In this document: piece after piece, positions 8,324-17,482 of the stretch | How the letters are laid out: every line of letters starts with the position of its first letter | Position numbering within the stretch: position 1 is the first letter of the stretch | Translations under genes and position numbers: made by a program | Assembly: GCA_035999765.1 (NCBI GenBank) | Contig: CP108521.1 | Location: 6,386,001 to 6,450,000, forward strand | Origin: Streptomyces sp. NBC_01231 | Lineage (GTDB): Bacteria > Actinomycetota > Actinomycetes > Streptomycetales > Streptomycetaceae | Length of the DNA stretch: 64,000 bases | Direction of reading: 5' to 3' | The notes under the pieces: model-generated | What the model saw: the letters and a program-made list of their open reading frames with translations, nothing else | Told to the model about the DNA's origin: nothing | The model's database searches: none

Positions 8324-9598
8324 CTAGCGCAGCCCCAGTGAGGCGGTGACCTCGCGGGCCAACGCCACCGAGTAGCTCTGCCCCCGGTCCTGGGGGTAGA
8401 TCTGGGCCATCGTCACCAGCGTGACGCGGCTCATCGAGGTCTCGTGGGGCGGGATCAGGGCACGGTACTCGGGGGTCACCACCGGCTGGGCGAAACCCGC
8501 CTTCGAGAAGTGCCAGTCCTTGATCCAGGACTCGTCGAAGTCCGGGTTCACACGGCGCAGGTAGGGCAGGAACTTCGCCAGCAGTTCGGCCGGTTCGGTG
8601 GTGAAGCGCCAGTCCTCGCGCTCGACGTAGTTGCCGACGTAGAGGATGTGCCGGCCGCCGTACACGGACGGGTCGATCATGCGGGTGTGTTCGACCACCG
8701 CGAGGAACGGGAAGCCCGGCTCGTTGATGTTGAGCCAGTAGTACGGGATCACGCTGCGCTCCAGCTCCAGCACGAAGCAGGTCGCGCCCAGGTACTGGTT
8801 CTTCCATGCCGCGTGGTCGGCGGGCAGTCCGGCCGCCTTGGCGAAGGCGGGCTGCGGCGTGGTCACGATCAGCCGCTCGAACTCGTACGTCGAGCCGTCC
8901 GCGCAGGTCACCACGGCAGGCGCGGCGTCGTCCTCGGCGTCCTGCCGGATCGACTCCACCGCCTTGCCGAACTCGACCTTGCCGCCACGCTCCTCGATCC
9001 CGTCCCGCAGCGCCGCGTACACCCGCTCGAACCCGCCGTCCACATAACCGAGTTCGAACGTCCGGCAGTGGATCCGGGCCCACAGCCAGGCCATCGACAC
9101 CCGCTCCGCGCGGTCGCCGAACTTGCCCCGCAGCAGCGGCTCCCAGATCGCCGCGGTGGCCTTCTTGCCGGCCCAGCGGCGCAACCAGGTGAGGGCGGTC
9201 AGGTCGTTGAAACGCTCTCCGCCCCGGACCGCCTTCAGCAGCGCCGACGAACCGGCGAAGCGGACCGCGTCCACCGGGGAGAACTCCGGGAAGCGCAGCA
9301 TGTCCAACGGCGTGGTGAAGTCGATGAGTTCGCCGCCCCGGTAGATGCCCGTGGTCGGCTTGTGGAAGCGCAGCGCGTCCCCGAGCCCCAGCTCCTCGAT
9401 CAGGGCGATCATCGCCTTGTCGCTGCGGAAGATGTGGTGGTAGTAGCGCTCCAGCGGCACCCCGCCCACCTCCAACGAGGCCGCCAGACCGCCCAGTTCG
9501 GAGGCCGCCTCCAGCAGGGTCACCTGGTGGCCCGCCCGTACGGCGTCCCAGGCGGCGGTCAGGCCGGTGGCACCCGCGCCGATGATGCCGAGGTTCAT
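8324..9598 (-). CDS. FAD/NAD(P)-dependent oxidoreductase, amine-oxidase/UDP-galactopyranose-mutase-like
   Basis: A 424-residue flavoprotein with an N-terminal dinucleotide fold (NLGIIGAGATGLTAAW) followed by the ASELGGLAASLEVGG segment typical of protoporphyrinogen-oxidase and sugar-mutase-like enzymes. Start chosen at ATG 9598: GGAG lies 6 bases upstream and the ATG overlaps the gtrA stop as ATGA. The ATG at 9610 would place that ribosome site inside the gene. With gtrA and the GT2 gene it forms a three-gene unit read leftward, which suggests it acts on a lipid-linked or nucleotide sugar for the wall polymer. Exact substrate unknown. Confidence 0.8.
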   Translation of the reverse strand: MNLGIIGAGATGLTAAWDAVRAGHQVTLLEAASELGGLAASLEVGGVPLERYYHHIFRSDKAMIALIEELGLGDALRFHKPTTGIYRGGELIDFTTPLDMLRFPEFSPVDAVRFAGSSALLKAVRGGERFNDLTALTWLRRWAGKKATAAIWEPLLRGKFGDRAERVSMAWLWARIHCRTFELGYVDGGFERVYAALRDGIEERGGKVEFGKAVESIRQDAEDDAAPAVVTCADGSTYEFERLIVTTPQPAFAKAAGLPADHAAWKNQYLGATCFVLELERSVIPYYWLNINEPGFPFLAVVEHTRMIDPSVYGGRHILYVGNYVEREDWRFTTEPAELLAKFLPYLRRVNPDFDESWIKDWHFSKAGFAQPVVTPEYRALIPPHETSMSRVTLVTMAQIYPQDRGQSYSVALAREVTASLGLR

Positions 9599-10017
9599 GC
9601 GAAGCTCCATTTTTTGTTCAGCACGAACTGGAGCGCCAGGACCAGCGGCAGTGAACCCGCCTTGACCAGGTCGGCGTCGATCCCCAGCCCGTCGGTGAAG
9701 ACGAGGAAGAGCAGATACGTCAGGGCGAGGCCGGTCAGCCCCACGGCGTAGAAGCGCAGGAAGCGCAGGACGATCCGGTCGCGCCGCTCGAAGGTGAACC
9801 GCGCGTTCAGGACGAAGTTGTTGGCGATGCCGAGGGTCGTGCTGAGCACGTTGGCCAGCTGCTCGTCCATCCCGGCGAGGTTGTGCAGCAGCAGGAACAC
9901 CACGAGGTCCAGGGCGACCCCGCTGCCGCCGATCAGGGTGTACCGGACCAGCTGGCGCAGGGTCCGCGGCGCGGGCGCGGTCGCCGGTGGTGCCGCGGTC
10001 TCAGCGGTCATCGTCAC
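9595..10017 (-). CDS. GtrA-family membrane protein
   Basis: A 140-residue protein with four hydrophobic helices and the family pattern RYTLIGGSGVALDLVVF near the start and FVLNKKWSF at the end. GtrA proteins are thought to flip polyprenol-phosphate-linked sugars. The gene overlaps the upstream GT2 gene by 17 bp and the downstream oxidoreductase by 4 bp, so translational coupling is likely. Pairing with a GtrB-like GT2 fits a polyprenol-P-sugar synthesis and flipping module for decorating the surface polymer. Confidence 0.88.
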   Translation of the reverse strand: MTMTAETAAPPATAPAPRTLRQLVRYTLIGGSGVALDLVVFLLLHNLAGMDEQLANVLSTTLGIANNFVLNARFTFERRDRIVLRFLRFYAVGLTGLALTYLLFLVFTDGLGIDADLVKAGSLPLVLALQFVLNKKWSFA

Positions 10018-11038
10018 CGCCCCGCCCGTCCCCGTCGGCGCGGAGCACCTCGCGCACCAGGTACAGCGGCCGCCCCTGAGCCTCGCTGTAGATGCGCCCT
10101 ATGTACGCGCCGATCACACCCAGCGACAGCATCTGCGTGCCGCCCAGGAAGAGCACGACACACATCAGCATCGTCCAGCCGGACACCGTGATGTCGGGCC
10201 GGAAGAACTTCATGGCCAGCGCGTAGACGATCCCGACCAGGGAGAGTGCCAGCACCACGAAGCCCAGCCGCGTGATCATCTTCAGGGGGGCCGTGGAGAA
10301 GCTGGTGACGCCGTCGACCGCTAGGCGGGCCATCTTGCGCAGCGGGTACTTCGTCTCGCCCGCGAACCGTTCGTCGCGGTCGAAGGACACCTCCCGCTGC
10401 CGGTATCCCATCGACGCGACGATGCCGCGCACGAACCGGCTGCGCTCGCGGTACCTGCGCAGCTCGTCGGCGACCTTGCGGTCCAGCAGCCTGAAGTCCC
10501 CGGTGTCCAGCGGGATGTCCACGTCGGTGGAGGCGCGCAGGACGCGGTAGTAGGCGTGCGCGGTGGCACGCTTGAACGCGCTGTCCTGCCGGCTGCGGCG
10601 CCGCGCGTGCACGATGTCGGCACCCTCGCGCCAGGCGTCGACCAGCTCCAGGCTGACCTTCGGCGGGTCCTGGAGGTCGGTGTCCATCACGATCACCGCG
10701 TCGCCCTCGGCGTGGTCGAGGCCCGCGGTGATGGCGATCTGGTGCCCGAAGTTACGGGCGAAGTCGACGACCCGGACCCGCGGATCCTGCTCGGCGAGGT
10801 CCTTGAGGATCGCGAGCGAGCCGTCGGTGGAGCCGTCGTTGACGTACACCAGCTCCGCGTCGAGTTCCGGGCGGGTGGCGAGGGCGGCGGTCAGCTCGGC
10901 GTGGAAGGCCGCGATGCCGTCCTGCTCGTTGTAGACCGGGAGGACGTACGAGATGAGCGGCTGCCGCGCGGGCCCCGGCTCCACCGCCGTGAGGACGACG
11001 GGTGCCGGGGCGGGCGGTCGTATGTCCTGCTGGGTCAT
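10001..11038 (-). CDS. GT2 glycosyltransferase, polyprenyl-phosphate sugar synthase (GtrB/DPM1-like)
   Basis: A 345-residue protein. The GT-A domain spans about residues 27-260, with YVLPVYNEQDGI, the nucleotide-sugar-binding VYVNDGSTDGS and the metal motif MDTDLQD; RNFGHQIAITAGL is typical of dolichol/undecaprenyl-phosphate sugar synthases. Two C-terminal hydrophobic helices (about 265-320) match the GtrB layout. It is the first gene of the leftward GT2-gtrA-oxidoreductase unit. The donor sugar cannot be read from sequence. Confidence 0.88.
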   Translation of the reverse strand: MTQQDIRPPAPAPVVLTAVEPGPARQPLISYVLPVYNEQDGIAAFHAELTAALATRPELDAELVYVNDGSTDGSLAILKDLAEQDPRVRVVDFARNFGHQIAITAGLDHAEGDAVIVMDTDLQDPPKVSLELVDAWREGADIVHARRRSRQDSAFKRATAHAYYRVLRASTDVDIPLDTGDFRLLDRKVADELRRYRERSRFVRGIVASMGYRQREVSFDRDERFAGETKYPLRKMARLAVDGVTSFSTAPLKMITRLGFVVLALSLVGIVYALAMKFFRPDITVSGWTMLMCVVLFLGGTQMLSLGVIGAYIGRIYSEAQGRPLYLVREVLRADGDGRGGDDDR

Positions 11039-11243
11039 ATCGACCCGGCCGAGGAATCGAACGGGATTGACCCGAAAACTGTCTGACGCATTGGGGGAAG
11101 CTATGGAGCCTTTGTGAACCCCGGCCGAACAGATTCCGTCCGGAAGCCGACTTCCCTGTTTCTCTTCGCTCCCGGTGTTATTCGGAAGGATCTATTCCGA
11201 GGAGTGGGCAAGCGGAGTGAACAACAGATTCAGGTTGTTTCGC

Positions 11244-12590
11244 TCAGCGGCGTACGGCCTTCTTCAGGGCCCGCGCCCTCCGTACCACCCGCCGTGCCGT
11301 GGCGTTGCGGGGCAGGAACGCCAGCCGCTTCGGGACACCGCCCGGCAGCCCCAGCGCGGTGAGACGCTTGCGCTTGAAATAGCGCCGGGTGCGCGGCCTG
11401 AAGCGCTTCGAGAGATAGTTTTCCGCGGCCGGCCGCAGGGACGGGTAGATCTTCGGCTGCATACTGAAACCGACCGCGGTGACCAGGCCTCCCAGTTCGT
11501 CGGCCGGGACCGCGTCCTCGCCCTGCCCGTCCTCCAGGTCCGGCAGTACGGCGTCGGCCAGCAGGGCGGGCACCCGGTTGCTGTTCTGGTAGGGCGTGAG
11601 CCGCTCCAGCAGCGGCTCGGTGCCGATGCGGGCGACCGGCAGGTCGTAGAACGTGGCCGCGGTGAACAGCGCGGTGGAGAAGCAGCCGACGACCAGCGCG
11701 GGCCGGGCCTTCTCGAACAGCACCTCGGCCAGAACGGGCGTGTCCAGGACGGTGAGGTCCACCCCGAGCTTCTCGGCCTCGGTCTCCAGGGCGCGGCTGT
11801 AGCGCGCCGGTGCGGTGGGATGCGGCTTGAAGACGACGGACCGGTGCCCGCGCCGCACCGCCCCGCGCATCATCCGCACATGCAGGTCCTCCTCCTCGGC
11901 GGGGGAAAGTATGTTCAGCGCGGACAGGTACTGGCCCAGCAGCAGCGCGGCGTCGTCCGGCGGGACCGGCAACTCCTCCACGGACGCCGTGAGTTCGCCC
12001 ATCACCTTCAGGAAGGCGTCCGTCGGCACCAGGTGCGCGGGCACGTCGAACTCGGTCAGCAGCATCGGCGTCAGGCCCGGCACCAGGTCCAGGTGCAGCA
12101 GCCGGCGCACCCGGGTGCCGACCAGCGGGTCGAGCTTGTTGCGGGTCGGTCCGTAGCTCATCAGGCCGTCGGCGTAGACGTCGACGGGGGCGTCGGTGAA
12201 CAGCTGCGCCACCGTGAGGGCCGGGGTGACCTGGATGGACTCCAGGACCAGCTCGACCCGGTCGTCACCCAGGCCCCACAGCAGCCGCAGATAGCGCTCC
12301 AACAGCGGGACGTCGTCGGGGCGCGGGGACCAGGCCCCCGGGTGGAAGGGGCGGATGGCCTCGTTCCACGACAGCACCTCGTCGAAGTGGCTGCGCAGCG
12401 GCTCGAAGCCCGGCATGGTGTCGAGCGCCGGCGTGGTCTCCGGGGTGGTGGAGTTGTTGAAGACCAGCAGCACCCGGCGGTCCGGCTCCGCGAACAGGTC
12501 GGAGTCGATCGCGGCGGCCAGGGTGGCGGCCCCGTACAGCGTCGAGGCGCAGAGGATCTGGGTGGTGCCACGAGGGCTGGTACGGGGCAT
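11244..12590 (-). CDS. Polysialyltransferase-family glycosyltransferase
   Basis: A 448-residue protein resembling the bacterial alpha-2,8-polysialyltransferase family: VFKPHPTAP in the middle is the HP motif that contacts the CMP-sugar, and ALVVGCFSTALFTAATF is the downstream Ser/Thr motif. It opens with TTQILCASTLYGAATLAAAI. Its start overlaps the stop of the GT2 gene upstream by one base (TGATG). With neuA and neuB 3-5 kb away it is the likely polymerase or side-chain transferase for a nonulosonic-acid polymer. The C-terminal 70 residues are very basic, which suits attachment to anionic membrane or polymer. Confidence 0.78.
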   Translation of the reverse strand: MPRTSPRGTTQILCASTLYGAATLAAAIDSDLFAEPDRRVLLVFNNSTTPETTPALDTMPGFEPLRSHFDEVLSWNEAIRPFHPGAWSPRPDDVPLLERYLRLLWGLGDDRVELVLESIQVTPALTVAQLFTDAPVDVYADGLMSYGPTRNKLDPLVGTRVRRLLHLDLVPGLTPMLLTEFDVPAHLVPTDAFLKVMGELTASVEELPVPPDDAALLLGQYLSALNILSPAEEEDLHVRMMRGAVRRGHRSVVFKPHPTAPARYSRALETEAEKLGVDLTVLDTPVLAEVLFEKARPALVVGCFSTALFTAATFYDLPVARIGTEPLLERLTPYQNSNRVPALLADAVLPDLEDGQGEDAVPADELGGLVTAVGFSMQPKIYPSLRPAAENYLSKRFRPRTRRYFKRKRLTALGLPGGVPKRLAFLPRNATARRVVRRARALKKAVRR

Positions 12591-13576
12591 CAGGCGGCCG
12601 CCTTCGCTGTGGTGACCCGGCGCCGCAGCCGCCGCAGTGTGGAGGAGCGGCGCATGTCCATGGTCTCGAGTACGTCACCGAGCGCGTCCTGCGGCATGCG
12701 CTGTATCGCCGCCGCGCTCATCGCCCGCAGCTGCTTGGCCACGGCCGGTTCCCACTTGGACTCGTCGGACAGATGGTGGGCGATGATCGCGCAGTAGGTG
12801 CGCACCGCCTTCGGCAGCAGCCGGTCGGCGTCCGGGTCGCCGGCCGTCTCCTCGATCACCTGGTCGAAGGCGCGGATGAAGTCGAGCTGGCGGGCATCGC
12901 CGATCTGGGTCAGCGACGAGGCGACCCCACGCCGGTAGAACACGCCCAGCAGGCTCACCACCGCGAACGACTCCGCCTCGCGGTGCAGCTTCCAGATCCA
13001 CGGCCGGTCCTCGGCCGTACGCAGGCCGTCGGTGAAGTGCAGCAGGCCCCTGTCCAGCAGGCGGCGGTGGTAGGCGCCGGCCCAGGCGAAGGCGTAGTCC
13101 ACGGAGGTGGTGCGGTCGGCGGGCAGGATCGCCTCGCGCGGGTTCAGTACCTCGTAACGGCGGCCGACCGGGGCCCGGTGCACGGTCCGGGCGCGGGCGG
13201 TGGCCTGCACATGGTCGGTGCGGACGAAGTCGACGTCCAGCTCCTCGATGGTCGACACCAGTTCGGAGAGGTAGCCGGGGGCCAGCCAGTCGTCCCCGTC
13301 CAGGAACGTCAGGTACTCGCCCTGTGCGGCGTCCAGGCCGGTGTTGCGCGCGGTGGCGAGCCCCCCGTTCTCGTCGTGGCGGACGAGACGCACCTGGGCG
13401 ACGTCCGACAACTCATCGGCCGCCCGTTCGAGAATGGCCGGGGTCTCGTCCTTGGATTTGTCGTCGACCAGCACGAACTCGAAGTCCGGCCGGGCGTTCA
13501 GGCGAAGGCTTCTGAGGGTGTCCGGGGCGAATTGCTGCACGTTGTAGAACGGCACGATCACGGAAAGCTTTGGCAC
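12590..13576 (-). CDS. GT2 family glycosyltransferase
   Basis: A 328-residue GT-A enzyme: KLSVIVPFYNVQQF, VLVDDKSKDET, LATARNTGLDAA and FLDGDDWL are the standard GT2 nucleotide-sugar and metal motifs, all in the first 110 residues. Start chosen at GTG 13576 because family members begin with PKLSVIVPFYN and TAGGG lies 8 bases upstream. An ATG at 13660 would add 28 low-complexity residues and cannot be excluded. Acceptor unknown. It is translationally coupled to the polysialyltransferase-like gene and shares a divergent promoter region with the gene at 13775. Confidence 0.85.
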   Translation of the reverse strand: MPKLSVIVPFYNVQQFAPDTLRSLRLNARPDFEFVLVDDKSKDETPAILERAADELSDVAQVRLVRHDENGGLATARNTGLDAAQGEYLTFLDGDDWLAPGYLSELVSTIEELDVDFVRTDHVQATARARTVHRAPVGRRYEVLNPREAILPADRTTSVDYAFAWAGAYHRRLLDRGLLHFTDGLRTAEDRPWIWKLHREAESFAVVSLLGVFYRRGVASSLTQIGDARQLDFIRAFDQVIEETAGDPDADRLLPKAVRTYCAIIAHHLSDESKWEPAVAKQLRAMSAAAIQRMPQDALGDVLETMDMRRSSTLRRLRRRVTTAKAAA

Positions 13577-13724
13577 CTGCAAAACCCTAGGAGGCTGCCC
13601 GGCTGCGGAACTTTCCGGTGCACGTACAGGGGGTGAACTCAATGTGTCGGAACGGTGCATCCCGAGCGCTTTCCGCTCCCCGACGGGCCAGTTCGGCTTC
13701 CGGTGGGCTGTTGTTAACTTTTCG

Positions 13725-13753
13725 TTGAGTCGCGGTTGGGCCGGACCTAGAAA
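13725..13753 (+). promoter_or_regulatory. Possible promoter for the DUF6716-like gene
   Basis: TTGAGT (13725-13730) and TAGAAA (13748-13753) are 17 bp apart in an AT-rich divergent region, giving a leader of roughly 15 bases to GTG 13775. A second TANNNT (TAGCGT, 13763-13768) lies 6 bases before the GTG, so a leaderless start is the alternative. Confidence 0.35.
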
Positions 13754-13774
13754 TTGCTTCCTAGCGTCTTAGCC

Positions 13775-15163
13775 GTGCCGTCAAGTACAACGAACCCCCC
13801 GCGAATCGCCGTCCTCGCGGACTCGGACACCCGCTGGAAATGGGGTGCGCTGACCGCGGACCGCATCGCTCCCGATCCGTCCATGGAAACCGCACCGCGT
13901 GAGGACGCGCAAGTCCGCCCCGCGCTGAGCGGATTCCTGCTGCGCGGACGCGCCACGCCCACCCCCCGTCAGCTGGAGGAAGTGGGGGTGCGCGCCGAGT
14001 CCCTGCGGGAGGTGACGGCCGTCGAGTTCCTGCGCGCCATGGCCGAGGAGCCGTACGACCTCGTCGTGCTCGCCCTCGTCGGCGGCGGGGTGCAGGCGAT
14101 GCTGCACGGACTCAAGCGTGTGTGGGAGGACCGTGAGAAGCGCCCCGTCGTCGTCACCGGCTATGTCGGCGTTGTCTACGAGAAGCTCGCCGACGGCCTG
14201 CTGCTGCGCCACGGCGCCGACCTGGTCCTCGCCAACTCCCGCCAGGACGCGGAGCGTTTCCGCGCCGTGTACGAGGGGGTGGGCGCCGACGCGTCCGCGG
14301 TGACCGAGGTGGCACTGCCGTTCCTCGGCGGAGCCGCGTACGAGGGCGAGCACGACACCCCGGCCCTTCCCGAACCGTCCGCGGAGCAGGGGCGCAGGCC
14401 CTACACCGTGGTGTTCGCCGTGCAGCCGTCCGTGCCGGACAGCCGCCGGGACCGTACGTACCTGCTGAAACGGCTGATCCAGCACGCCCGGCTGCACCCC
14501 GAGCGCGAGGTACTGCTCAAGCTGCGCTCCAGGCCGGGCGAACACACCACGCACATCGAGGAGCAGCCCTACCAGAAGCTGGTCCAGCGGCTCGATCCGC
14601 CGGCCAACTTCCGCCTGGTGTACGGGAACATGGGCGAGGTCCTCGACCGGACCGACCTGCTGGTCACCATCAGCTCGACGGCCGCGCTGGAGTCCCTGCA
14701 CCGGCGCATCCCGACGGTCGTCCTCACCGACCTGGGCGTGCGCGAGGTCCTCGGCAACCACCACTTCGTCGGCTCCGGGTGCCTCGCCTCCTGGGACCAG
14801 CTGGACGCCGGGCACCGTCCGGCGCCCGACGAGGAGTGGGTGGCCCGGCAGGGCGTCGCCGCGGACGGCTCGTACGCGACCGCCTTCGACGCGGCCCGCG
14901 AACGCATCGCCAAGCTGCTCGGCCGCCCCGGCGGCCTCGCGCCCCTGAACCCGTACTACACACCGGCGACCGCCCCCGGCTATCTGCCCGGCATCCTCGC
15001 CCGCCACCACCTCGGCCCCGACGGCAGCCCGCTGCCCGGCGCCCCCGCCGCCGACAAGGACCCCGGCCCGGTCCGGCAGATCGTGCGCCGGGCGGCGCGC
15101 GGCGCCTACCGGCACGGCGTGCAGCGGGTCGCGCCCGTCATCCGGCGGATGGGCGAACTGTGA
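13775..15163 (+). CDS. DUF6716-type putative glycosyltransferase
   Basis: A 462-residue protein with the look of a GT-B enzyme: PPRIAVLADSDTRWKWG at the start, VVTGYVGVVYEKLADGL in the middle, LLKLRSRPGEHTTHIEEQPY and LLVTISSTAALESLHRRIPT, which echoes the Ser/Thr motif of polysialyltransferase-like families. No known substrate. Start set at GTG 13775; a TTG at 13754 is in frame but would add seven residues not typical of the family. The neuA gene follows 23 bp downstream, so it belongs to the nonulosonic-acid operon. Confidence 0.7.
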   Translation: MPSSTTNPPRIAVLADSDTRWKWGALTADRIAPDPSMETAPREDAQVRPALSGFLLRGRATPTPRQLEEVGVRAESLREVTAVEFLRAMAEEPYDLVVLALVGGGVQAMLHGLKRVWEDREKRPVVVTGYVGVVYEKLADGLLLRHGADLVLANSRQDAERFRAVYEGVGADASAVTEVALPFLGGAAYEGEHDTPALPEPSAEQGRRPYTVVFAVQPSVPDSRRDRTYLLKRLIQHARLHPEREVLLKLRSRPGEHTTHIEEQPYQKLVQRLDPPANFRLVYGNMGEVLDRTDLLVTISSTAALESLHRRIPTVVLTDLGVREVLGNHHFVGSGCLASWDQLDAGHRPAPDEEWVARQGVAADGSYATAFDAARERIAKLLGRPGGLAPLNPYYTPATAPGYLPGILARHHLGPDGSPLPGAPAADKDPGPVRQIVRRAARGAYRHGVQRVAPVIRRMGEL

Positions 15164-15186
15164 CCTCTCTCCAAGGAGTAGACCCC

Positions 15187-16431
15187 ATGTCCAACCCGGC
15201 AGCGGGCCCAGGCGCTTCGGTGCGCCGGGTGCTCGCGGTGATCCCCGCGCGCGGCGGCTCCAAGGGCGTGCCCGCGAAGAACCTCGCCCCCGTCGGCGGC
15301 GTCCCGCTGGTGGCGCGGGCGGTGCGCGAGTGCCGGGCCACCCGGCTGGTGACGGACGTCGTGGTGTCCACCGACGACCAGGCCATCGCGGCCGCGGCCC
15401 GCCAGGCCGGCGCGGAGGTCGTTCTGCGGCCGGCGGCCATCGCCGGTGACACGGCGACCTCGGAAGCCGCGGTCCTGCACGCCATGGACGCCCACGAGGC
15501 CCTGCACGGGGCGCCCGTCGACGCCGTCCTGCTCGTCCAGTGCACCAGCCCCTTCATCCTCCGTGAGGACATCGACGGGGTGGCCGGCGCGGTTGTCGAG
15601 AACGGCGCCGACACCGCGGTGACCGTGGCGCCCTTCCACGGCTTCATCTGGCGGGACGCGGAAGACGGCATCAACTCCGCTGACGACACCGGCGGTTACG
15701 GCGTCAACCACGACAAGTCCTTCCGCCCCCGCCGGCAGGACCGCCCCCAGGACCTCCTGGAGACCGGCGCCGCCTACGCGATGGAGGCGACGGGCTTCCG
15801 CAAGCACCAGCACCGCTTCTTCGGCCACACGGAACTCGTCCGCACGGACCCGGCCCGCGTGCTGGAGATCGACGACCCGCACGAGCTGGCCCGCGCCCGC
15901 GCGCTGGCCCCCCTCTTCGACGCGAACCGCCCCGGTTCGCTGCCGACCGCCGACGACATCGACGCGGTCGTACTGGACTTCGACGGCACCCAGACCGACG
16001 ACCGGGTGCTGATCGACGCCGATGGAAAGGAGTTCGTCTCCGTGCACCGCGGGGACGGCCTCGGCATCGCCGCCCTGCGCAGAAGCGGTCTCGGCATGCT
16101 GATCCTCTCCACGGAGCAGAACCCGGTCGTCGTCGCCCGGGCCCGGAAGCTCAAGATCCCGGTCCTGCACGGCATCGACCGCAAGGACCTCGCACTGAAG
16201 CAGTGGTGCGAGGAGCAGGGCATCGCGCCTGAGCGCGTGCTCTACGTCGGCAACGACGTCAACGACCTCCCGTGCTTCGCCCTCGTGGGCTGGCCCGTGG
16301 CGGTCGCGAGCGCCCACGACGTCGTGCGCGGCGCCGCACGCGCGGTCACCACCGTCCCCGGTGGCGACGGCGCGATCCGAGAGATCGCCAGCTGGATCCT
16401 CGGCCCCTCTCTCGACTCCCTCAACAAGTAA
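15187..16431 (+). CDS. neuA: Acylneuraminate cytidylyltransferase fused to HAD phosphatase
   Basis: A 414-residue fusion. Residues about 12-245 are a CMP-nonulosonate synthetase with VIPARGGSKGVPAKNL (CTP-binding loop) and QCTSPFI. Residues about 255-410 are a KdsC-like HAD phosphatase with DFDGTQTDD, the GDGLGIAALRRSG cap motif and VGNDVNDLPC. The same fusion is known where a 9-phosphorylated nonulosonate is dephosphorylated before activation, so this enzyme probably handles both steps. AAGGAG sits 8 bases before ATG 15187. Eleven bases separate it from neuB. Confidence 0.9.
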   Translation: MSNPAAGPGASVRRVLAVIPARGGSKGVPAKNLAPVGGVPLVARAVRECRATRLVTDVVVSTDDQAIAAAARQAGAEVVLRPAAIAGDTATSEAAVLHAMDAHEALHGAPVDAVLLVQCTSPFILREDIDGVAGAVVENGADTAVTVAPFHGFIWRDAEDGINSADDTGGYGVNHDKSFRPRRQDRPQDLLETGAAYAMEATGFRKHQHRFFGHTELVRTDPARVLEIDDPHELARARALAPLFDANRPGSLPTADDIDAVVLDFDGTQTDDRVLIDADGKEFVSVHRGDGLGIAALRRSGLGMLILSTEQNPVVVARARKLKIPVLHGIDRKDLALKQWCEEQGIAPERVLYVGNDVNDLPCFALVGWPVAVASAHDVVRGAARAVTTVPGGDGAIREIASWILGPSLDSLNK

Positions 16432-16442
16432 GGAACGTCCCC

Positions 16443-17381
16443 ATGAGCACCAACTCCCGTCTGCGCACCTTCGGTTCGAAGACCGCCGGCCCGGGCCACC
16501 CCGTCTACGTCGTCGGCGAGATCGGCATCAACCACAACGGCGAGCTCGAGAACGCCTTCAAGCTGATCGACGCCGCCGCCGACGCCGGCTGCGACGCGGT
16601 CAAGTTCCAGAAGCGCACCCCGGAGATCTGCACCCCGCGCGACCAGTGGGACATCGAGCGCGACACCCCCTGGGGCCGCATGACCTACATCGACTACCGC
16701 CACCGGGTGGAGTTCGGCGAGGACGAGTACCGCCAGATCGACGAGTACGCCAAGAGCAAGAACATCGCCTGGTTCGCCTCCCCGTGGGACAACGAGGCCG
16801 TCGCCTTCCTGGAGAAGTTCGACGTCCCCGCCCACAAGGTCGCCTCCGCCTCGCTGACCGACGACGAGCTGCTGCGCGAGCTCCGCGCCACCGGCCGCAC
16901 GGTCATCCTCTCCACCGGCATGTCGACGCCGAAGCAGATCCGCCACGCGGTCGAGGTCCTCGGCAGCGACAACATCCTGCTCTGCCACGCCACGTCGACC
17001 TACCCGGCCAAGGCCGAGGAGCTCAACCTCCGCGTGATCAACACCCTCCAGGCCGAGTACCCGAACGTCCCGATCGGCTACTCCGGCCACGAGACGGGCC
17101 TGCAGACCACCCTCGCGGCGGTCGCCCTCGGCGCCACCTTCGTAGAGCGCCACATCACCCTGGACCGCGCCATGTGGGGCTCCGACCAGGCCGCCTCCGT
17201 CGAGCCGCAGGGCCTCACCCGCCTGGTGCGCGACATCCGCACCATCGAGGCATCCCTCGGTGACGGCGTCAAGAAGGTCTACGAGTCCGAGCTCGGCCCG
17301 ATGAAGAAGCTGCGCCGCGTCTCCGGCGTCGTCGCCGAGGCGGAGATCGCGGCGGCGGCGGGCGAGCCGGTCTCGGTCTGA
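16443..17381 (+). CDS. neuB: Nonulosonic acid synthase (N-acetylneuraminate/Kdn synthase family)
   Basis: A 312-residue TIM-barrel synthase that condenses PEP with a hexose or its phosphate. Family motifs: VGEIGINHNGELENA, VKFQKRTPEI, ILSTGMST, CHATSTYPAK and GYSGHETG. It ends shortly after the barrel, whereas typical NeuB (about 340-350 residues) carries a C-terminal SAF antifreeze-like domain that covers the active site. That domain is missing here. No NeuC epimerase or N-acetyltransferase is seen in the window, so Kdn or Kdn-9-P is a more likely product than sialic acid. Confidence 0.87.
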   Translation: MSTNSRLRTFGSKTAGPGHPVYVVGEIGINHNGELENAFKLIDAAADAGCDAVKFQKRTPEICTPRDQWDIERDTPWGRMTYIDYRHRVEFGEDEYRQIDEYAKSKNIAWFASPWDNEAVAFLEKFDVPAHKVASASLTDDELLRELRATGRTVILSTGMSTPKQIRHAVEVLGSDNILLCHATSTYPAKAEELNLRVINTLQAEYPNVPIGYSGHETGLQTTLAAVALGATFVERHITLDRAMWGSDQAASVEPQGLTRLVRDIRTIEASLGDGVKKVYESELGPMKKLRRVSGVVAEAEIAAAAGEPVSV

Positions 17382-17393
17382 TCCCCACCCCTT

Positions 17394-17454
17394 GAGAACC
17401 ACCCTCTGAGAACCGCCGCAGAGAAGCACCTCAGAGAAGCAACCCCCCTGAGAA
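17394..17454. repeat. Five phased GAGAA units between neuB and the next gene
   Basis: GAGAA begins at 17394, 17408, 17421, 17434 and 17450, with cytosine-rich spacers, giving a degenerate 13-16 bp repeat in a 101-bp gap. Role unknown. Confidence 0.7.
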
Positions 17455-17482
17455 TCACTCACGACGGGACGGTCGTCCGTAG

